A DNA stretch of 64,000 bases, taken from positions 26,200,740 to 26,264,739 of the forward strand of contig CAIIXF020000009.1 of the NCBI GenBank assembly GCA_903813345.2, written 5' to 3'. The notes below the pieces were generated by a model. The model saw only the letters and a program-made list of their open reading frames with translations. It was not told the DNA's origin and made no database searches. The DNA comes from Owenia fusiformis (Eukaryota; Annelida; Polychaeta; Sabellida; Oweniidae). How positions within the stretch are numbered: the first letter of the stretch is position 1; the number at the start of each line of letters is the position of its first letter. A program made the translations under genes and the position numbers. Shown here one piece after another: positions 59,201 to 64,000 of the stretch.

Positions 59201-62200
59201 TACAATATTATGATTAAGGTCAAGGTCAATTCAGTTGTAAATTATGCACTTAGGGTTTGCCATGGTGTGGAACAAAAGTTGTACTTAAAAGATATGGTCT
59301 ATCACTATAACATTATATCAGTATGGTTAATCATGTGCAAGTCTAAAGTCAGTGATCTCTCCAGTATCTGAACAACAGGGTGATACAGCCTATCAAAATC
59401 TGAAAAGTACATGCCACCCAGTTGACGATCCATTTTCAATCTGCCAAAATGGTGAAACATTGAGACATTTTAAACTAAAAAGACCCGTTGAAAAAATATC
59501 CTTGAGAGTTAGTGGATTCCGAAAATATACTATTTTTGAATTGGATATGGCAGAATATTTTGTCAACGTGACACTGATACAGTATGGAAACATCTAAAAC
59601 ACATGTTTGATTAAAGTTAACACAGCCTGTGGCATTGTAACAGGTGTTATTGAATGTTTATAAACTTTATTTTATTTTATTTAATGAAATTGCATTGAAT
59701 AAAGAAACAAATAGACATGACCTCTATATTTCACATTCAGTTGTAAATTATGACTTCTTTTTTTTTACTCGAGTTAAAATAGAAGCTCAGATATATATTT
59801 AAGCATGAATATTGTAAGTGTAAAAATCTGTAACTTTGCGTTAATAATGGGATATTTGGAAAAAAAATTGGAGTGAAATGGACAGACTAGGAGAGAAATC
59901 AATTCTGGCTCTCAAGAATATTATTGAGGTATATTACTGGAGATGATTCTACATGTATCCCCCAGTATACAGGGTGGGCCAATAAAAATAGAAATGCAAG
60001 GAAATCTGATATTTTGGACATACAGAGAAATGCAGAGTCTGAGATGTCTTTTGAACAGAATTCTAACCTGTACTGATTTTACATGTGGCCACCCTCCCCA
60101 TCGTGTGAAGACACTCTAATGGGCTCTGAATCTGTAATTCTGCCGCACGTTGGAAGTGTGGAATTGCTTCATGACATTTACCCATTTTCTACAAAACAGA
60201 ATATTAAAGATTTTATGCAATCAATTAGTGGGTTGAAACTACATGTACAAAGAAAAATGGCTCTTTAAACATTGTGTGAATATTTCTATAGTCTTCTATC
60301 AAACCATTGTGTTTTCCGTAAAAATAGATTCAACATTCTGGGTGTAGAAGTAAATAAAGGGGGCAGGGTTGGGGAGGATACTTCATCCAAGTTAAAATTC
60401 TCCACAATTATTAAGAACATATTAAAATGTAATCATGTAATGATCCAAGATGTCAATAAAAGTTATATATATATGTATATTCTGAACATTCTCTTCTAGC
60501 CTGGTGATCAATTTTGGGTAAAATTCAAATATTGGCCTTTCTACTCATAAAACTGAGTCCTGTAGTATTTCATTATGACAATGTTTTGACTTATTGTCTT
60601 ACCATGAGGGTGTTTCCCAGTTCTAAGCAGAGAGATGCTGCAAGACATGTCTGCTTTGCCTCAATGTGCACCTGCAAGTACAAAGCAATTTTGTTTATTA
60701 AATAGACAATTTTCAATTTGAAAATATGGTAAAACGTGCCTAAGAATATCATAGAGGGACTGACTGAATATTTCCACATATAAAAGTATGTTTAGACAGA
60801 CAAATGCATATAAGATTACAAAAAAGCAAAATCTGTATGTGACGTGTGATACTGACATTACTATGACCAAAATGCTCGCTCACATTTCAAAATGTTTATT
60901 TCATAGACAAGTCTTTTTCTGTTCTTTCTTACTGAAAAATATTTATTTTCAAAAAAATACAAAAAAGTGTATCAGAGTGAAAGAAATTTAATCTGTACTC
61001 TGGGTCACATGGAAATAACAATCAATTTTGCTGTACTGAGAAACAACATCACCTGCCATTTGTTACAGACATTGAATGCTGATCACCAAACACAAACTGC
61101 CAAACACCATCCATAAAAAAGTTGAAGACCATAATGCTTGTGGTGGTGACATAATCGATCCTACATGTAAGTATGTAAGCAATTTTTAAGCTTTGCATGC
61201 TATTCACAGAAAAGTAAGCTCATAGTCCATCTGGAAGGAGTGTTTAGTATCAAGGCAACAGAGAATGAATACCTTAAACAGTGGCCTTCACTGAATCTGT
61301 ATGGCTATTATAAAGCTAAAAGAAACATGATTCATGTGTAGTTTATATATTAACACACAAGGACAAGGACCTACCCGTATTGCGTGCCCATAGCAATTCA
61401 AAGCCGCATTAATATGTTCAGAAAGGCAGAAGACATAATTCACATGTGCGTGAATACTTTATATATCAACACACAAGGACCTACGTGTTCCCGTGTAGCA
61501 TGCCCATAGCAATTCAAAGCCGCATTTATATGTTCCTCATAACTAACACAACGGTAACACACAAGGACCTACCCGTATAGCATGCCCATAGCAATTCAAA
61601 GTCGCATTAATATGTTCCTCGTAACTAACACAATGGTAACACACAAGGACCTACCCATATTGCTAGCCCATAGCAATTCAAAGCCGCATTAATATGTTCC
61701 TCGTAACTAACACAACGGTAACACACAAGGACCTACCCATATTGCATGCCCATAGCAATTCAAAGCCGCATTAATATGTTCCTCGTAACTAACACAACGG
61801 TAACACACAAGGACCTACCCATATTGCATGCCCATAGCAATTCAAAGCCGCATTAATATGTTCCTCGTAACTAACACAACGGTAACACACAAGGACCTAC
61901 CCGTATTGCATGCCCATAGCAATTCAAAGCCGCATTAATATGTTCCTCGTAACTGACACAACGGTAACACACAAGGACCTACCCGTATTGCATGCCCATA
62001 GCAATTCAAAGCCGCATTAATATGTTCCTCGTAACTGACACAACGGTAACACACAAGGACCTTCCCGTATTGCATGCCCATAGCAATTCAAAGCTGCATT
62101 AATATGTTCCTCATAACTGACACAATGGTAACACACAAGGACCTACCCGTATAGCATGCCCATAGCAATTCAAAGTCGCATTAATATGTTCCTCATAACT

Positions 62201-63832
62201 GACACAATGGTAACACACAAGGACCTACCCATATTGCATGCCCAATTCCCATAGCAATTCAAAGCCGCATTAATATGTTCCTCATAACTGACACAATGGT
62301 AACACACAAGGACCTACCCGTATTGCATGCCCATAGCAATTCAAAGCTGCATTAATATGTTCCTCATAACTGACACAATGGTAACACACAAGGACCTACC
62401 CGTATTGCATGCCCATAGCAATTCAAAGCTGCATTAATATGTTCCTCATAACTGACACAACGGTAACACACAAGGACCTACCCGTATTGCATGCCCATAG
62501 CAATTCAAAGCTGCATTAATATGTTCCTCATAACTGACACAATGGTAACACACAAGGACCTACCCGTATTGCATGCCAAATTCCCATAGCAATTCAAAGC
62601 CGCATTAATATGTTCCTCATAACTGACACAATGGTAACACACAAGGACCTACCCGTATTGCATGCCCATAGCAATTCAAAGCTGCATTAATATGTTCCTC
62701 ATAACTGACACAATGGTAACACACAAGGACCTACCCGTATTGCATGCCCATAGCAATTCAAAGCTGCATTAATATGTTCCTCATAACTGACACAATGGTA
62801 ACACACAAGGACCTACCCATATTGCATGCCCAATTCCAATAGCAATTCAAAGCCACATTAATATGTTCCTCATAACTGACACAATGGTAACACACAAGGA
62901 CCTACCCGTATTGCATGCCCATAGCAATTCAAAGCTGCATTAATATGTTCCTCATAACTGACACAATGGTAACACACTAGGACCTACCCGTATTGCATGC
63001 CAATAGCAATTCAAAGCTGCATTAATATGTTCCTCATAACTGACACAATGGTAACACACAAGGACCTACCCATATTGCATGCCCAATTCCCATAGCAATT
63101 CAAAGCCGCATTAATATGTTCCTCATAACTGACACAATGGTAACACACAAGGACCTACCCGTATTGCATGCCCATAGCAATTCAAAGCTGCATTAATATG
63201 TTCCTCGTAACTAACACAACGGTGGTCCTGGTCCATTCTTTCTGCCTCAAAGAATTCTCTTGCTGCATGTGTCAAAGCTTGGGCCTCTCCGGGTGAACTA
63301 GCAATTGTGTGTTCACATCTAAACAGAAAATTGTCTTTGTACTTATTGAATTAATACATTCTAATTTAGTATACACCAATTTACATGAATGGGTGAAGCA
63401 GGTTTTGTATATTCCTGAATAGATTGGTATATGAACAGACTTGGGATCTGTTTCTGTTTTAAATGCTTGCAATTTATTCATTCCTTGTGTCATATATGTA
63501 AAGCAGATATTGACACATATTACCAGGGACAATATACTGTAATGTTAATTTATTCAGGAAACAAGCTTATTTCTAGTGGATAACAATCTGTTTCCCTCCC
63601 TTATTTCTCTACCCAGATGTGTACCTTGGTCTATACACACTATATGTACATATAAGGGGGATGTTTTACACAGGGGTATATAAAGGTGGAAACAAAGGGG
63701 TTGATTCATTCGACTACATAGACCACTAATTATTTTTCAATGAAAATACATAAGCTTACCTAGCTTGAGCAAGATAACATAGTCCTGCATATTGTGGACA
63801 TTCTTGTTGCTTTAGCGTCTTTCCCAGGGATG
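53216..63832 (-). CDS. F8A1: F8A1/HAP40 homologue, 3' seven exons (5' partial)
   Basis: Minus-strand exons are 63760-63832, 63159-63318, 60603-60671, 60068-60188, 58564-58718, 57689-57770 and 53216-53403 (TGA). Phases agree and give 282 residues. Family wording: QYAGLCYLAQARCE, EEHINAALNCYGHAIR, LAASLCLELGN, HFQRAAELQIQSPLECLH, EGALTVFTEM, PLGAFSDILARCEITRVLLL and, at the end, LFLLLQSVVMA with LWPHLSAEQNEILHLV. The protein is an all-helical, TPR-like solenoid. In mammals HAP40 clamps and stabilises huntingtin and links it to Rab5 endosomes. About 90 N-terminal residues lie beyond the window. Human F8A genes have no introns, whereas this one has at least six in the visible part. Intron 2 carries a 1.85 kb array made from exon 2 itself. 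Confidence 0.92.
53404..57688 (-). other. Last intron of F8A1
   Basis: It holds a reversed family A repeat (53485-53600), an ATCCCA-CGAAC element (53628-54799), an ACGG-like remnant (54850-54975, GGACAGACAG and GTCACCATGTGAACC), then about 2.7 kb of AT-rich DNA without a supported feature. Confidence 0.6.
53628..54799. mobile_element. ATCCCA-CGAAC element, copy 2, with internal 135-bp units
   Basis: The left edge ACGGCAACGCCAAAGCGTAG then CGAATCCCATCGAAC matches copy 1. The right edge has ACGG/ACGT microsatellite then CGAACTTCGTTCGATGGGAT. About four internal units contain AACAAAATCGCTCCACTACT and AAAATGGCGGCCATTTTTCA (53890-54420). No transposase is present. Confidence 0.65.
58395..58560. 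repeat. 150-bp dispersed repeat (family A), reversed copy
   Basis: It carries ATTAATATGCAAAATGTCAC, CACCAAACACCAACTGCCAA and AAAAAAGTTTGAGACTATAA, the complement of the plus-strand landmarks. It ends a few bases before the donor of exon 58564-58718. Confidence 0.55.
58719..60067 (-). other. F8A1 intron, no gene seen
   Basis: This is AT-rich DNA. A transposon-type end, ACAGGGTGGGCCAATAAAA, is near 59970. CATAATTTACAACTG-like or reversed phrases near 59230 and 59740 are probably coincidental. Confidence 0.5.
60672..61361 (-). other. F8A1 intron 2 left part
   Basis: No coding sequence is seen. A reversed family A repeat occupies 61045-61155 (CACCTGCCATTTGTTACAGA, CACCATCCATAAAAAAGTTG). Confidence 0.5.
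61362..63158 (-). repeat. 82-bp minisatellite of exon end plus splice donor, about 22 copies
   Basis: Each unit is 63 bases of F8A1 exon end plus 19 bases of intron start (GTAGGTCCTTGTGTGTTAC). The donor sequence GGACCTAC (plus strand) recurs at about 82-base spacing, with one ACCTTCCC variant near 62060. Some units have a 7-base insert after GCATGCC (near 62241, 62578, 62828, 63086), giving a three-to-four-unit higher-order pattern. The left end (61340-61530) is more diverged. Read-through of the first unit meets TGA after about a dozen codons. Confidence 0.92.
63159..63318 (-). CDS. F8A1: F8A1 exon that seeded the 82-bp array
   Basis: The exon is 160 bases, starts after CTGTTTAG and ends ATACGG/GTAGGT. 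Its last 63 bases (from CGTTGTGTTAGTTACGAGG) are the coding part of every unit of the array that follows in the intron. The exon itself is intact and in phase with both neighbours. Confidence 0.9.
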
Positions 63833-64000
63833 CTAGAAATAACAAAATAAAATATTTGAATGACATTCACTATATTGCCCACTTTACTAACCCACAAACT
63901 TTATGTTTGGAAATTTTTTGAAGTTCTTTGAAATTACATGTCGCTCCAATAGAAAATTTCACAGGTTTAGGGTGGTAGAAAGAATATTCAAAAAGATATC
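63833..64000 (-). other. Start of an upstream F8A1 intron
   Basis: The acceptor TTTCTAG at 63833-63839 (minus strand) belongs to exon 63760-63832. The remaining bases look intronic and the next exon is outside the window. Confidence 0.6.

Noticed and set aside
61362-63158. CRISPR-like regular array
   Set aside because: Units are tandem with no unique spacers, and each unit is F8A1 exon end plus intron start.

Overview
The window looks like nuclear DNA of an intron-rich, AT-rich invertebrate. Gene content, short phase-conserved exons in long introns, and the density of small inverted-repeat elements suggest a lophotrochozoan such as a bivalve mollusc. That placement is an inference; no species-specific marker was recognised. 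No prokaryotic operon, CRISPR array, rRNA or tRNA was seen.

Four protein-coding genes can be rebuilt exon by exon, with splice phases that agree throughout. (1) Positions 168-29259, plus strand: the last 24 exons of a C2-MUN-C2 protein of the BAIAP3/Munc13-4 branch of the UNC13 family; the 5' end lies left of the window. (2) Positions 18593-20950, minus strand: a complete MCFD2-like EF-hand protein of 175 residues, nested in the 10.3 kb intron 13 of gene 1. (3) Positions 37749-49893, minus strand: a complete protein disulfide isomerase (PDIA1/P4HB type, 504 residues, two CGHC sites, KDEL end), with an ERSE-like promoter motif and a pair of homologous 126-nt exons that look alternatively used. 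(4) Positions 53216-63832, minus strand: the 3' seven exons of an F8A1/HAP40 (huntingtin-associated 40 kDa protein) homologue; the 5' end lies right of the window. Genes 1-3 all relate to secretion (Ca2+-regulated exocytosis, ER-to-Golgi cargo export, ER oxidative folding). No co-regulation is shown by the sequence.

The rest is repeats. Intron 13 of gene 1 holds a 3.15 kb decayed PIF/Harbinger element (15019-18169) carrying three large hairpins, and a 1.08 kb mariner-like element with 201-bp inverted repeats inserted in a 33-bp minisatellite. Intergenic and intronic DNA holds several families of non-autonomous elements: a family with GGCTCAC ends and ACGG microsatellites, a family with ATCCCA-CGAAC ends, small elements with TACAGTAAAACCTG ends, TACAGGGTG hairpins, and a 150-bp dispersed repeat with eight copies. 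There are also long tandem arrays (74 bp x 12, 58 bp x 9, 33 bp x about 14, 82 bp x 22).

The most unusual pattern is that several tandem duplications sit across exon-intron junctions and copy the splice site itself. These are the F8A1 donor (about 22 copies), an UNC13-family donor (8 copies), two UNC13-family acceptors (2 copies each), and a donor-like repeat after another UNC13-family exon. Together with the duplicated PDI exon, this locus looks like a natural series of stages in exon and splice-site duplication.
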